Assembly (NCBI GenBank): GCA_030950375.1
Contig: JAUZRN010000009.1
Span: 35,506-99,505 of the forward strand
DNA: 64,000 nt
Reading direction: 5' to 3'
DNA from: Rhodothermus sp.
GTDB taxonomy: Bacteria > Bacteroidota > Rhodothermia > Rhodothermales > Rhodothermaceae
Every line of letters begins with the position of its first letter. Position 1 is the first letter of the stretch. The notes beneath the pieces are model-generated. The model saw only the letters and a program-made list of their open reading frames with translations, did not search any database and had not been told where the DNA came from. The translations under genes were made by a program, and so were the position numbers. This document shows positions 55,020-63,700 of this stretch, piece by piece.

Positions 55020-55841
55020 GTGCGCAGTACTGCTAACACGGCCGACGCGGTGACTATTACAGGCAACGTGCAGACCGAGGAAGACCGAGCGCTCCAGGAG
55101 GAGCTTCGGCAGCGGGGACCATTGCCGGCCCATATTGCCATCATCATGGATGGTAACGGTCGGTGGGCGCAACAACAGGGCAAACGACGGGTAGTGGGGC
55201 ACTACGAAGGCGTTGCATCGGTGCGTGACATCACCGAAGCCTGCGCCCAGCTCGGTATTCCATACCTGACGCTCTATACGTTCAGTACCGAGAACTGGCA
55301 GCGGCCGGCTTCTGAAGTCAATGCTCTGATGCAGCTTCTGGTGAAAACAATTCGCCGGGAGAAGAAAGCCCTGCTGGAAAATGGCGTGCAGCTGCGTGTG
55401 ATCGGCGACATGATGCAGCTGCCTCCAATATGCCGAGACGAGCTAAAACAGGCCATCCAGGAGACGGCCAAAAACAAACGTCTGGTGCTGACGCTGGCTT
55501 TGTCTTACAGCGGACGCTGGGAGATTCTGCAGGCTGTGCAGGCACTGGCACGACAGGTGCAGGAAGGCAGGCTGCGACCTGAAGAGATCGACGAAGCCAC
55601 TTTCGCTGCTGCCCTGCCCAGTGCTGGACTGCCTGATCCTGATCTGCTGATTCGAACAGGCGGCGAGTTTCGCATCTCCAACTTTTTGCTCTGGCAGATT
55701 GCGTACACCGAACTGTATATCACAGATATTTACTGGCCCGCCTTCCGGCGGCGTCAGCTGTACGAGGCCATCCGCAGCTACCAGAACCGTGAACGCCGGT
55801 TTGGCCGAATTTATACCTCAGATACGAATGGCATCGGTTAA
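55020..55841 (+). CDS. uppS: Isoprenyl (undecaprenyl) diphosphate synthase
   Basis: Cis-prenyltransferase of 273 residues, GTG start at 55020. It makes the undecaprenyl carrier for wall and glycan synthesis. The motifs are IIMDGNGRWAQQQGKRRVVG with the catalytic Asp near residue 43, YTFSTENWQRP, and IRTGGEFRISNFLLWQ near the C-terminus. The N-terminal 35 residues are a family-atypical polar extension, so the true start may be internal. It follows rseP by 35 bases. Confidence 0.94.
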   Translation: MRSTANTADAVTITGNVQTEEDRALQEELRQRGPLPAHIAIIMDGNGRWAQQQGKRRVVGHYEGVASVRDITEACAQLGIPYLTLYTFSTENWQRPASEVNALMQLLVKTIRREKKALLENGVQLRVIGDMMQLPPICRDELKQAIQETAKNKRLVLTLALSYSGRWEILQAVQALARQVQEGRLRPEEIDEATFAAALPSAGLPDPDLLIRTGGEFRISNFLLWQIAYTELYITDIYWPAFRRRQLYEAIRSYQNRERRFGRIYTSDTNGIG

Positions 55842-55887
55842 AACGTTAACAGGCCAGAAGCACTACGCAGGCACAAAAACGCGAGGC

Positions 55888-58344
55888 ATGCCACAGATGA
55901 AACGGATGGTGGTGTGGTTGTGCAGTGGACTGCTGCTGACACTGGGCGTGGCCCGGGCGCAGACGTTCGCGCCGAACGGTGTCAGCCGCGTTGTGCTGCA
56001 GGGATTGGAGATTGAAGGCGTCCAGGACGAAAGCACCAGAGATATTGTGCGGCAGGCCAGCGGGTTGCGTATTGGCCAGGAGCTTGCGTTGCCAGGCGAC
56101 CCGGCGCTGGCCGAGGCAATTCGCGGCATCTACCGGCTGGGGCTGTTCTCGCAGGTGCAGATCATAGAGCAACGGCGAGAAAGTGAGGCCGTGTACCTGA
56201 CCATCCGGGTCCAGGAAGAACCCCGGCTGGCCAGTTACACATTCTCCGGTCTAAAGAAAGGAGACCGAAAAGAACTGCGCAAACGGTTGCCGCTGTTTCG
56301 AGGGGCGCGGGTGCGCCCGACCGACATCGAGCGTTCCGAGCAGATCATTCGAGAGTACCTGAAAGAAAAAGGGTATCTGCTGGCTCAAGTGCGCACGCGT
56401 CGCGAAGAGAATGACCAGGGAGAGGTGATACTGCATTTCGAGGTAGAGCGAGGCGAAAAGGTCAAAATCGGTCAGATCATTTTTGAGGGCAATGAACAGG
56501 TCTCCGACAGGAAGCTCCGGGGCAAAATGAAGCATACCAAGCAGAAAAGCTGGTGGCGTTTCTGGCGCAAAGCCCGTTTCGACCCGGACAAATTCGAAGA
56601 AGACCTGCAAGCCATCATTGATTACTACAACGAAAAGGGATTCTACGATGCCCGGATTGTACACGACACCGTCTACCTGGCCGAAAACACCGAAGATCCG
56701 GAGCTGATTGTTAAGATTACCGTGCACGAAGGCCCCCGTTATTATGTGCGCCGCATCGAGTGGGAGGGCAACACGGTGTTTCCCGATGAGGTGTTAACCG
56801 AAGCGCTGGGCATCAAAAAAGGGGATCCGTTCAATCGAAAAAAGCTGGAAGAAAATCTCTACGGTAACCGGCACAGCACGGATGTCTCCAGCCTGTATAT
56901 GAATCGGGGCTACATGCTCTTCCGTGCGGAGCCAAGAATTCAAGTGGTGGGCCGCGACTCGCTGGACCTTTATTTTGATGTATATGAAGGCGACGTCTTC
57001 GAGTTCGGGACTATCAACATTACGGGCAATACGAAGACGAAAGAACATGTGATCCGGCGCGAGCTGTACACGATCCCGGGGCAAACCTTCAGCCGTGATG
57101 CCATTCAGGAATCGATACGACGCCTGGCACAGCTCAACTACTTCAATCAGGAGGCACTGGCTGCAGGTCCCGAGGTACAGGTCAATCCTGAGAAAAAGAC
57201 AGTTGATCTGACCTATAAGGTCGAAGAGGTAGGGAGCGACCAGCTTGAGCTTTCAGGAACATGGGGGCAGCTCGGACTGATTCTCATGTTGCGCTTTACC
57301 CTGAACAATTTCTCAGCGCAGAATCTGTTTAACGGCAAGGCCTGGCGGCCGCTTCCTGCCGGGGATGGCCAGCAGCTTTCCCTGAGTATCCAGACGAATG
57401 GCACATACTATCAAAGCTATGGACTATCGTTTACAGAGCCCTGGTTCCGGGGACGACCCAATCCGGTCGGTTTTGCGCTGGACTATACCCGCTTTAGTGA
57501 CTACCCCTTCTTCAACAACATAGGTGATCTGACCACCTTTACCAGTCGTGTCTTTTACGAGCGGCGGCTGAAATGGCCCGACGACTATTTTACCGGCTCC
57601 CTCGGCTTAGGCTTCCAGTACTTTGAAAACAATAACTTCACCACCACATTGCCCCGGGGCGTCAGCCGGGAAATCACCCTGCGCGCCGGGCTGACGCGCA
57701 ATTCACTCGACAATCCGCTGTTCCCAACGGCTGGTTCGCTGGTGCGGTTATCGCTTGATGTGGCGTTGCCGTTTGGGGACTTTGTACAATACCACAAATG
57801 GCGGTTGAAGACGAACTGGAATGTGCCGCTCTTTCCAAAGATATCGTTGGGCTTCGGTACCGAGTTTGGCTTTATCGGATCGATTACGGGCGATCCTGTG
57901 GTCTTTCAACGGTTCATCGTGGGAGGCTCTCCCTTCGACACGCAGGGAGCTTTTGGCTACTACGGGAAGGATATCGTCTACATGCGTGGCTATCCACTGG
58001 GTGTGCTCGGCCCCCGGCTGAACAACGAGCCCATTGGCGGACGTATCCTGAATAAGTACACGTCAGAACTGCGCTGGTTGGCCGTGCAGAGTCCCCAGCT
58101 ACAAGCCGCTCCTTATCTGTTTATGGATGCAGCCAATACATGGGATCGATTTGCCACCTATAATCCGGCGCAACTTTTCCGTTCGGCCGGCTTTGGCGTA
58201 CGCCTTTTCCTGCCTATCCTGGGCATGGTGGAGCTGGTCTATGGCTATAACTTTGACGAGTTTCAGCCCATTCCGACGCAAGGACACGACGGATCGCGGC
58301 GCTGGTACTTCCAGTTCTCGCTGGGACAGGGTTTCAACAACTAA
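55888..58344 (+). CDS. bamA: Outer-membrane assembly factor BamA (Omp85)
   Basis: The central subunit of the machinery that inserts beta-barrel proteins into the outer membrane. I start it at ATG 55888 (MPQMKRMVVWLCSG), giving 818 residues with a signal peptide ending in VARAQ; a longer frame overlaps uppS. Five POTRA-like repeats occupy about 30-430 (for example VYLTIRVQEEPRLASYTFSG and VKIGQIIFEGNEQVSDRKL). The 16-stranded barrel follows, with RFIVGGSPFDTQGAFGYYG (the conserved VRGF-like region reads YMRGYPLG) and a C-terminal FQFSLGQGFNN. It is followed by two Skp-like chaperone genes. Confidence 0.93.
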   Translation: MPQMKRMVVWLCSGLLLTLGVARAQTFAPNGVSRVVLQGLEIEGVQDESTRDIVRQASGLRIGQELALPGDPALAEAIRGIYRLGLFSQVQIIEQRRESEAVYLTIRVQEEPRLASYTFSGLKKGDRKELRKRLPLFRGARVRPTDIERSEQIIREYLKEKGYLLAQVRTRREENDQGEVILHFEVERGEKVKIGQIIFEGNEQVSDRKLRGKMKHTKQKSWWRFWRKARFDPDKFEEDLQAIIDYYNEKGFYDARIVHDTVYLAENTEDPELIVKITVHEGPRYYVRRIEWEGNTVFPDEVLTEALGIKKGDPFNRKKLEENLYGNRHSTDVSSLYMNRGYMLFRAEPRIQVVGRDSLDLYFDVYEGDVFEFGTINITGNTKTKEHVIRRELYTIPGQTFSRDAIQESIRRLAQLNYFNQEALAAGPEVQVNPEKKTVDLTYKVEEVGSDQLELSGTWGQLGLILMLRFTLNNFSAQNLFNGKAWRPLPAGDGQQLSLSIQTNGTYYQSYGLSFTEPWFRGRPNPVGFALDYTRFSDYPFFNNIGDLTTFTSRVFYERRLKWPDDYFTGSLGLGFQYFENNNFTTTLPRGVSREITLRAGLTRNSLDNPLFPTAGSLVRLSLDVALPFGDFVQYHKWRLKTNWNVPLFPKISLGFGTEFGFIGSITGDPVVFQRFIVGGSPFDTQGAFGYYGKDIVYMRGYPLGVLGPRLNNEPIGGRILNKYTSELRWLAVQSPQLQAAPYLFMDAANTWDRFATYNPAQLFRSAGFGVRLFLPILGMVELVYGYNFDEFQPIPTQGHDGSRRWYFQFSLGQGFNN

Positions 58345-58358
58345 TCGGACGCTTACCC

Positions 58359-58892
58359 ATGCCGCAAACACTAAGGATCTTGCTGCTGGGGATGTTGTGT
58401 CTGGCGGGCGTGGTGCAGGCGCAGCATCGCATTGGCTATGTGGATACCGAGTATATTTTAAGCAAGCTGCCTGAGTATCAGGCAGTGCAACAGCGTCTGG
58501 ATCAGATGGTCCGTGACTGGCAGGCTGAACTCGAACAGCGACGTCAGGAGATCGATCGCATGTTCGAAGAGTACCAGGCGCGGGAGTTGCTCTACACGCC
58601 GGAAGAACGGCAGCGCCGTCGCGAGGAAATTGCTCGTGCAGAAGCCGAGCTGGATCGTCTACGGCAACAGTACTTTGGCCCGGAGGGCGAACTGTTCCGG
58701 CAACAGGAGACGTTGTTGCGTCCCCTACAGGAACGGATCCTGGAAGCCATTGAGAACGTGGCGCGCGAGGAAGGGTACGATTATGTACTGGACAAAGCAG
58801 CAGCTCCCCTGTTGCTGTACGCTCCACCGGAACATGACCTGAGCGATCGGGTTCTCGCCGAGCTTAACGTAAATGTCGGGTCGCAAAATTGA
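58359..58892 (+). CDS. OmpH/Skp-like periplasmic chaperone, copy 1
   Basis: A 177-residue Skp/OmpH family protein. A signal peptide (LLGMLCLAGVVQAQ) precedes the typical GYVDTEYILSKLPEYQAVQQ start and a long charged helical hairpin (about 50-140). It chaperones unfolded outer-membrane proteins between the Sec translocon and BamA. It follows bamA by 14 bases. The next gene is a second paralogue; its longest frame overlaps this one, but its likely start lies 25 bases after this stop. Confidence 0.88.
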   Translation: MPQTLRILLLGMLCLAGVVQAQHRIGYVDTEYILSKLPEYQAVQQRLDQMVRDWQAELEQRRQEIDRMFEEYQARELLYTPEERQRRREEIARAEAELDRLRQQYFGPEGELFRQQETLLRPLQERILEAIENVAREEGYDYVLDKAAAPLLLYAPPEHDLSDRVLAELNVNVGSQN

Positions 58893-58917
58893 GCATCAAC
58901 TAACAGGGATTGTTACA

Positions 58918-59481
58918 ATGCGCACTCGTCGTATTGCACTGCGGGCGCTGATCGGCGTCGTCTTTATAGGAGGCCTGTTACAGGCTGAGATTAGTCTGGC
59001 GCAGCCCATGCGCATCGGGTATACGGACCCCGATGTCATCATTGTCAACATGAAGGAGTATCGAGATATTCAGCAGCAGCTACAGAAAGAGGCGCAGGAG
59101 AGTCAGACGGCGCTGCAGGAGATGTTCAATGAATATCAGCAGAAACTGGAGCGTTATCAGCGTCAGCGGGCCCTGCTTTCTGAGCAGCGTCGTCAGGAGC
59201 GTGAGCAGGAACTGTTGCGGCTTCAACAGGAGATTCAGGAGGCTTCTGCGCGTCGGCAACAGCAGCTGGCTCAGCGAGAGGCTGAGTTGATGCAGCCGTT
59301 GCTGGAGCGCGTGCAGCAGGTGATCGACCAGGTGGCGCAGGAGCAAAACCTGGACGTTGTGCTGCGAGCACAGGCATTGCTCTACGTTAAGGAAGGCCGG
59401 GTGGTGGACATTACGCGTGAAGTAGCCCGGCGTCTGGGCATTGAAGTGCCGGAAGATACCACGGCAATACAGCAGGACTAA
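58918..59481 (+). CDS. OmpH/Skp-like periplasmic chaperone, copy 2
   Basis: A 187-residue paralogue of the preceding chaperone. Start ATG 58918 (MRTRRIALRALIGVVF); the frame from 58873 overlaps copy 1 and lacks a signal peptide at its head. After the signal peptide (ends SLAQ) the family motif is IGYTDPDVIIVNMKEYRDIQ, then a very Gln/Arg/Glu-rich coiled hairpin, and a C-terminal domain with LDVVLRAQALLYVKEGRVVDIT. Tandem Skp genes after bamA are frequent in this phylum. A strong terminator follows. Confidence 0.87.
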   Translation: MRTRRIALRALIGVVFIGGLLQAEISLAQPMRIGYTDPDVIIVNMKEYRDIQQQLQKEAQESQTALQEMFNEYQQKLERYQRQRALLSEQRRQEREQELLRLQQEIQEASARRQQQLAQREAELMQPLLERVQQVIDQVAQEQNLDVVLRAQALLYVKEGRVVDITREVARRLGIEVPEDTTAIQQD

Positions 59482-59507
59482 AGACTGAGCCCCTGGATGG
59501 TTTTTAC

Positions 59508-59538
59508 AGCGGGCGTCGGAGCCAGGCGCCCGCTTTTT
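59508..59538 (+). terminator. Rho-independent terminator
   Basis: A perfect 8-bp stem (AGCGGGCG at 59508-59515 with CGCCCGCT at 59527-59534), an 11-base loop and a run of five T. It closes the dxr-to-skp operon and lies before panB, which shows that the longer panB frame (from 59497) is not the real start. Confidence 0.85.
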
Positions 59539-59589
59539 CGTTGGAATAGAACCCTTACGACCCTCCGCCCACTTGATTCCGGCTTCGAT

Positions 59590-60426
59590 ATGAGCACGCA
59601 GACGGTCCCGCCTTCCGTGGTAGTCAATGCGCGACGGGTGACTACCCAGACACTGCAAGAAATGAAAACGGCCCGTATCCCGATTGCGGCGCTGACGGCT
59701 TACGACTATACGTTGGCGCGTATCCTGGACACGGCCGGCATTGATATAATTCTGGTAGGCGACTCAGCTTCCAACGTAATGGCAGGCCATGAAACCACGC
59801 TGCCCATCACGCTGGACCAGATGATCTACCATGCGCAGTGTGTGGTGCGGGCCGTGCGACGGGCGCTGGTCGTAGTCGATCTGCCTTTCGGGTCCTACCA
59901 GGGAAATCCCAACGAAGCACTGGCCTCAGCCATCCGGGTCATGAAAGAAGCGGGCGCACACGCCGTCAAACTGGAAGGCGGACGGCCCATTCTGGAAGCC
60001 GTAGAACGTATCGTTACAGCAGGAATTCCGGTCATGGGACACCTGGGACTGACCCCACAGAGCATTTACCGTTTTGGCACCTATAAAGTGCGTGCACAGG
60101 AACCGGACGAGGCCGAACAGTTGCGGCGTGATGCCAAACTATTGGAAGAAGCTGGATGCTTTGCCATCGTGCTGGAAAAGATCCCGGCCGCGCTGGCTCG
60201 TGAAGTGACAGCCTCGCTGCGAATCCCAACCATCGGCATCGGCGCCGGAGTGGACTGTGACGGGCAGATCCTTGTATTGCACGATATGCTTGGCCTGACC
60301 ACCGACTTCAATCCGCGCTTTGTGCGCCGCTATGCCCGATTGGCCGAAACCATTACGGAGGCTGTGCAACATTACGTGCAGGACGTGCGGCACCGTACGT
60401 TTCCTGCGCCTGAAGAAAGCTATTAA
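59590..60426 (+). CDS. panB: Ketopantoate hydroxymethyltransferase
   Basis: A 278-residue enzyme from ATG 59590 that adds a hydroxymethyl group from methylene-THF to ketoisovalerate in pantothenate/CoA synthesis. The motifs are [41 protein letters not shown] with the Mg-binding Asp, [14 protein letters not shown], and the catalytic Glu in [36 protein letters not shown] follows. surE begins three bases after the stop, so the two are co-transcribed. Confidence 0.95.
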   Translation: MSTQTVPPSVVVNARRVTTQTLQEMKTARIPIAALTAYDYTLARILDTAGIDIILVGDSASNVMAGHETTLPITLDQMIYHAQCVVRAVRRALVVVDLPFGSYQGNPNEALASAIRVMKEAGAHAVKLEGGRPILEAVERIVTAGIPVMGHLGLTPQSIYRFGTYKVRAQEPDEAEQLRRDAKLLEEAGCFAIVLEKIPAALAREVTASLRIPTIGIGAGVDCDGQILVLHDMLGLTTDFNPRFVRRYARLAETITEAVQHYVQDVRHRTFPAPEESY

Positions 60427-60429
60427 CCG

Positions 60430-61320
60430 ATGCATGCGCCTATGCCTACAGCACCCGATCGCCGACCGCTGATTCTGGTCTGTAACGACGACGGCATTAA
60501 TGCGCCGGGCATTGCTGCCCTGGCAGCAGCCATGGACGCGCTGGGTGAGGTGTACGTAGTGGCGCCAGCAACTGAACAGAGTGCCGTAGGCCATGCTATC
60601 ACCGTGCGCGATCCGGTACGGGCTTATCCCTGGTCGTTTACTGTGCCTTCGGGAGAGGTGCCGGCCTATGCGGTTTCGGGTACACCGGCCGACTGTGTCA
60701 AGCTGGCTGTCAATCAGCTGCTGCCTCGCCGTCCCGATCTGGTGGTCAGTGGCATCAATCGAGGCCCCAACACGGCGGTCAATGTGATCTATTCGGGTAC
60801 GGTCAGTGCCGCAACCGAGGCTGCTATCCTGGGCATCGATGCGATCGCTTTTTCCCTCTGCAACTGGACGGCTCACGACTTCAACGCCGCCGCGCACTAT
60901 GCCCGACAGATTGCGCGCACCGTGCTGACGCGTGGACTGCCACCAGGCATTCTGCTGAATGTGAACATTCCAGACCTACCCCTTGAAGCGATCAAAGGAA
61001 TTGCGATCACCCGACAGGCCCGTTCCCGCTGGGAAGAAAGCTTCGCCGAACGCCGGGATCCCTATAATCAACCCTACTACTGGCTCACCGGCCGCTTTGT
61101 GAATCTGGACGACGGCGACGATACGGACCTGGAGGCCGTCGAGCAGGGCTATGTATCGATTACGCCGCTGCAACATGACCTGACGGCACACGCCTATCGC
61201 GCGATGCTCAATCAGTGGAACTGGGACCAACTTCCTGCCACTACCGAACCCTCCACTTCCAATGGACGCGAACAACGTGCATCAGGAGACGCTTCGGCGC
61301 CGCACGAGCGGACACGGTGA
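60430..61320 (+). CDS. surE: 5'/3'-nucleotidase SurE
   Basis: A 296-residue metal-dependent phosphatase active on nucleoside monophosphates. The motif [13 protein letters not shown] supplies the metal-binding Asp-Asp, followed by [23 protein letters not shown] and [10 protein letters not shown]. SurE proteins are usually about 250-265 residues. The C-terminal tail here (from about 270: [22 protein letters not shown] in part) is extra, Ser/Arg-rich and encoded by DNA that, in another frame, is the start of a broken yjbQ copy. It is the last intact gene before the toxin-antitoxin patch. Confidence 0.93.
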   Translation: MHAPMPTAPDRRPLILVCNDDGINAPGIAALAAAMDALGEVYVVAPATEQSAVGHAITVRDPVRAYPWSFTVPSGEVPAYAVSGTPADCVKLAVNQLLPRRPDLVVSGINRGPNTAVNVIYSGTVSAATEAAILGIDAIAFSLCNWTAHDFNAAAHYARQIARTVLTRGLPPGILLNVNIPDLPLEAIKGIAITRQARSRWEESFAERRDPYNQPYYWLTGRFVNLDDGDDTDLEAVEQGYVSITPLQHDLTAHAYRAMLNQWNWDQLPATTEPSTSNGREQRASGDASAPHERTR

Positions 61321-61475
61321 TCTGCAGGATCTCACGCATGAGGTGGCCGCTGTGGTGGCACGCTCGGGTGTGACACGAGGGCTGGTCCATGTGCATATTG
61401 TGGGAAGTACGGTAGCGATCGCGTATCATCACGTTTGAACAGCGTGGCACACTGGGGATCGGTTTGCCCTTCCGT
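61262..61475 (+). pseudogene. Truncated yjbQ remnant
   Basis: From ATG 61262 a 58-residue frame reads as the N-terminal part of YjbQ ([19 protein letters not shown] and following, to VHIVGST), then breaks. After VHIVGSTVAI the original frame continues only after a shift (ITFEQRGTLGIGLP), and no C-terminal half remains. The first 59 bases overlap the end of surE in a different frame, which is probably the original surE-yjbQ arrangement. A 134-bp stretch is about 93 percent identical to the intact copy at 62492. The VapBC module follows. Confidence 0.8.
61277..61410 (+). repeat. Left copy of the 134-bp yjbQ direct repeat
   Basis: This segment aligns without gaps to 62498-62631; about nine of 134 positions differ by eye. 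Similarity starts abruptly at GTGCATCAGG and ends at GGGAAGTAC. Together the copies flank the VapBC genes, 1221 bp apart. Confidence 0.85.
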
Positions 61476-61889
61476 CTATGCAGGAGGCAGAAGGGTCGGG
61501 ACGGCCTGCCGCCTGTGGATTCGGTAGACAGTAAAGTCCTCCCGATCGGTTGTGACGATCACGCGGCCTTTTTCTGCTTCCACCAGTGTCAGCAATGCGG
61601 CATCCGCTACACTGATACGATCCGCATACCGTCGGAGTAATGCTTCTATACGGGAGCCCCAGACAGACGCTACGTGCACCTCGAGCACTCGCATTAACTC
61701 CAGAAGTCGTAACGGATTGCCGCCGCCACGCCTGATCAGAAACCAGGCCTCCGATACGACCGGTTCACAGGTGATCAGCGGGGCTTCCAGGGTATCTACC
61801 GTCCGGACTGCCCAGTGATGATACCGGTCGCGCCGATTCAGCAGGGCCACCAGCGGTCCTGTATCCAGTACATAGGCCGAAACACTCAT
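61476..61889 (-). CDS. vapC: VapC-type PIN-domain toxin
   Basis: A 137-residue PIN-domain ribonuclease of the type II toxin class. The acidic site is Asp9 (YVLDTGPLVALLNRRD), Glu47 (PVVSEAWF), Asp96 (SVADAALLTLVEAE) and Asp115 (VTTDREDF). It cuts RNA when not bound by its antitoxin. The ATG overlaps the antitoxin stop (ATGA), the normal antitoxin-first order. It lies between a truncated and an intact yjbQ copy, so it probably arrived with an insertion. Neighbour-like codon use and an intact active site suggest it is functional. Confidence 0.9.
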   Translation of the reverse strand: MSVSAYVLDTGPLVALLNRRDRYHHWAVRTVDTLEAPLITCEPVVSEAWFLIRRGGGNPLRLLELMRVLEVHVASVWGSRIEALLRRYADRISVADAALLTLVEAEKGRVIVTTDREDFTVYRIHRRQAVPTLLPPA

Positions 61890-62149
61890 GAAGTACCGTA
61901 TCCCTCCATGTATTTGGGATCGCTGGATAGCGCTTCCGGCCCTTCAAAACAGCCGATAAGGTGCTTGGCATCTTTCAGACGGCCTTGTGGCACCGGCGAT
62001 TGGGCTTCTGCCTCAAGCTCTTCCAGCCGGCGCCGCACGGCCTCAAGCACGGCCGCTTTCATGGTGGTTGCCCGCAGCTTGGCCAGTCGTTCTATCTGAC
62101 GACGTTCATGGGGTGCCAGCCGCATTCCAAAGTTTTTTTCGACAGACAT
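61886..62149 (-). CDS. vapB: VapB-type antitoxin
   Basis: An 87-residue antitoxin. The N-terminal 50 residues look like a ribbon-helix-helix DNA-binding domain (FGMRLAPHERRQIERLAKLR, MKAAVLEAVRRRLEELE). The C-terminus (HLIGCFEGPEALSSDPKYME) is the segment that in VapB proteins wraps the toxin's active site. It overlaps vapC by four bases. Upstream sequence carries two short inverted repeats that may be its own operator. Confidence 0.85.
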   Translation of the reverse strand: MSVEKNFGMRLAPHERRQIERLAKLRATTMKAAVLEAVRRRLEELEAEAQSPVPQGRLKDAKHLIGCFEGPEALSSDPKYMEGYGTS

Positions 62150-62182
62150 TGTGGTAACACATTGAGCAGTAATGTTACAACA
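62150..62182 (-). promoter_or_regulatory. Possible VapB operator
   Basis: Directly before the antitoxin ATG are two short imperfect palindromes: TGTGGTAACACA at 62150-62161 and TGTTACAACA at 62173-62182, 23 bases apart start to start. Antitoxins of this type usually bind paired inverted repeats over their own promoter. Promoter hexamers are not clear. Confidence 0.35.
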
Positions 62183-62491
62183 TCTTCTATTACGTTTTTG
62201 TCCCTCAGAAGGATTCGCCGAACAATTCGGAGACTATCGCCGAAATGCAGACGGTCGAGCAGGAGCAGGCTGTTCCTTGCTCCTTCATCCGGACCGTCCG
62301 GAAAGGCCTGCATAATGCCGGTATCTGGTATCGATCGAGCGATTTGAACTAATTTGTAGCCCGATGTAAATGAACAATCAGTCATTGCTTTGTAGCGTAC
62401 GGCCGGCTTTCCAGGTGATCGGTGGCCGGGAGAGCACCACGGCCAAACGGAAGTGCGCTGAACAGATGCACAGCCAAAACCGGGGTAAATT
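62183..62491. other. Gap between vapB and intact yjbQ
   Basis: About 310 bp with no gene I can support. A reverse frame across it (62092-62385) overlaps vapB and has no recognisable product. It contains short inverted repeats (CCGAA/TTCGG at 62218-62230 and two TCCGGA halves near 62291-62305). It should also hold the promoter of the intact yjbQ. Confidence 0.5.
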
Positions 62492-62911
62492 ATGAAGGTG
62501 CATCAGGAGACGCTTCGGCACCGCACGAGCGGACACGGGGATCTGCAGGATCTCACGCATGAGGTGGCCGCTGTGGTGGCACGCTCTGGCATAACGAAAG
62601 GGCTGGTCCATGTGCATATTGTGGGAAGTACAGCGGCCCTTGGGACGATCGAGTTTGAGCCCGGTCTGCAACAGGATCTGCCAACCTTAATGGACCGCCT
62701 CGTTCCGCCACATGAACACTACATGCACGAGCAAACCTGGCACGATGGTAATGCCCATGCGCATCTGCAGGCCACGTTACTGGGAGCCTCGGTAACCGTG
62801 CCGGTGCGCGACGGGATGCCCGTACTGGGGACCTGGCAACAGATTGTGCTGCTGGAGTGCGATGTGCGCCCTCGCCAGCGTGAGATCGTGGTGACTGTGC
62901 AAGGGGTGTGA
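62492..62911 (+). CDS. YjbQ family protein, intact second copy
   Basis: A 139-residue YjbQ/UPF0047 protein. The motifs are LVHVHIVGSTAALGTIEFEP in the core, DLPTLMDRLVPPHEHYMHE, the metal-site candidate HDGNAHAHLQATLLGAS, and LGTWQQIVLLECDVRPRQRE. It is clearly diverged from the heme-operon copy at 12708, where the middle reads [16 protein letters not shown]. Its first 134 coding bases after the start are duplicated 1.2 kb upstream, on the other side of VapBC. The start codon region differs from the remnant's (MKVHQ against MDANNVHQ), so its present promoter and start may have come with the insertion. Confidence 0.87.
   Translation: MKVHQETLRHRTSGHGDLQDLTHEVAAVVARSGITKGLVHVHIVGSTAALGTIEFEPGLQQDLPTLMDRLVPPHEHYMHEQTWHDGNAHAHLQATLLGASVTVPVRDGMPVLGTWQQIVLLECDVRPRQREIVVTVQGV
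62498..62631 (+). repeat. Right copy of the 134-bp yjbQ direct repeat
   Basis: Partner of the segment at 61277-61410. Here it is the 5' part of an intact gene. Confidence 0.85.
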
Positions 62912-63130
62912 TGCCGTTTTTAGGCGTGTCCAGAGGGCAAGCCATTCCATGAGCTTGGGCGATTTCCGGGGGAGCACGTTTGCCTGATTGCGAGATCGAA
63001 CCGACTGGGGTCCGGTCGCTGGATGGCCTAACAACCCTTCTTTTCCTGACTTCTCCCGCGCCTCTGGAGCGGGGCTCTACCCCGACCATCACTGCCCCGT
63101 ACACCCGTGCTCTATCCTCGAAAGCAAGCA
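62912..63130. other. Gene-free sequence after yjbQ
   Basis: No supported gene. Short frames on both strands have no recognisable product. It leads into the hairpin-repeat island. Confidence 0.5.
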
Positions 63131-63700
63131 CCCCCTCACTCCTCCGGGCAACTCCCCCTCAAAGGGGAAGCGAAATTGATCTGGCTTGACCGTGCAAATT
63201 GTAACTCGAAAGTATTGCTGCTAAGCGAAGCGTTTTTTTACAAGTCCCCCCTCCTCACCGGCGAGAGGGACAGGGGAGGGGCTTGTCCCAACCAGCAACA
63301 CCCTCATCCCATACGCTCTTGTTCTGCCCAAGCGAAATACCCCCTCAGGCCCTTCGGGCCAGCTCCCCCTCCAAGGGGGAGGAGAGGCTCTGGTTGCTGG
63401 ACCCTGGCGGATCTGACGCGGCCGCTGGGTAGCAGACCGACCGGTATTGATGCGTTCCCCCTCCCCACCGGGGAAAGGGACATGGGGAGGGGCCAACCAT
63501 CTCACCCATGATCCAGCGGCTACGCTGTTTCTGACGGCAACGCTGCCTTCCAACAGACACCCCCTCAGGCCCTTCGGCCTGCTCCCCCTCCAAGGGGGAG
63601 CGAAATTCTTGAGGCTCCATGGCAAAACGCACTTCGGTGCCGATGCCAACCACCAGGCAAAGCTTTTTTCCCGACAAGAGGGTCAGGGAAGAGCCCCCTC
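63131..63700. repeat. Island of alternating GC-rich hairpin repeats
   Basis: Two repeat types alternate three times. Type A starts at 63131, 63340 and 63560. It holds CCCCCTCAGGCCC followed by a GGCCC/GGGCC stem and a second stem CTCCCCC/GGGGGAG; the first A copy is degraded. Type B at 63241-63285, 63455-63495 and 63671-63700 holds TCCCCCTCC, then GAGAGGGACAGGGGAGGGG-like sequence that can pair back on itself; the third is degraded. Spacing between like elements is about 209-220 bases, so the region looks like a worn tandem array of about 215 bp units. AGCGAAAT recurs next to the A copies. No protein is supported across it. Confidence 0.8.

Noticed and set aside
62092..62385. A 97-codon reverse frame overlapping vapB
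   Set aside because: It overlaps the antitoxin in another frame and crosses its putative operator. No family was recognised.
63131..63700. A CRISPR array
   Set aside because: The repeats are palindromic, of two alternating kinds, about 210 bases apart and degenerate, without cas genes. They do not show the short regular repeat-spacer pattern.
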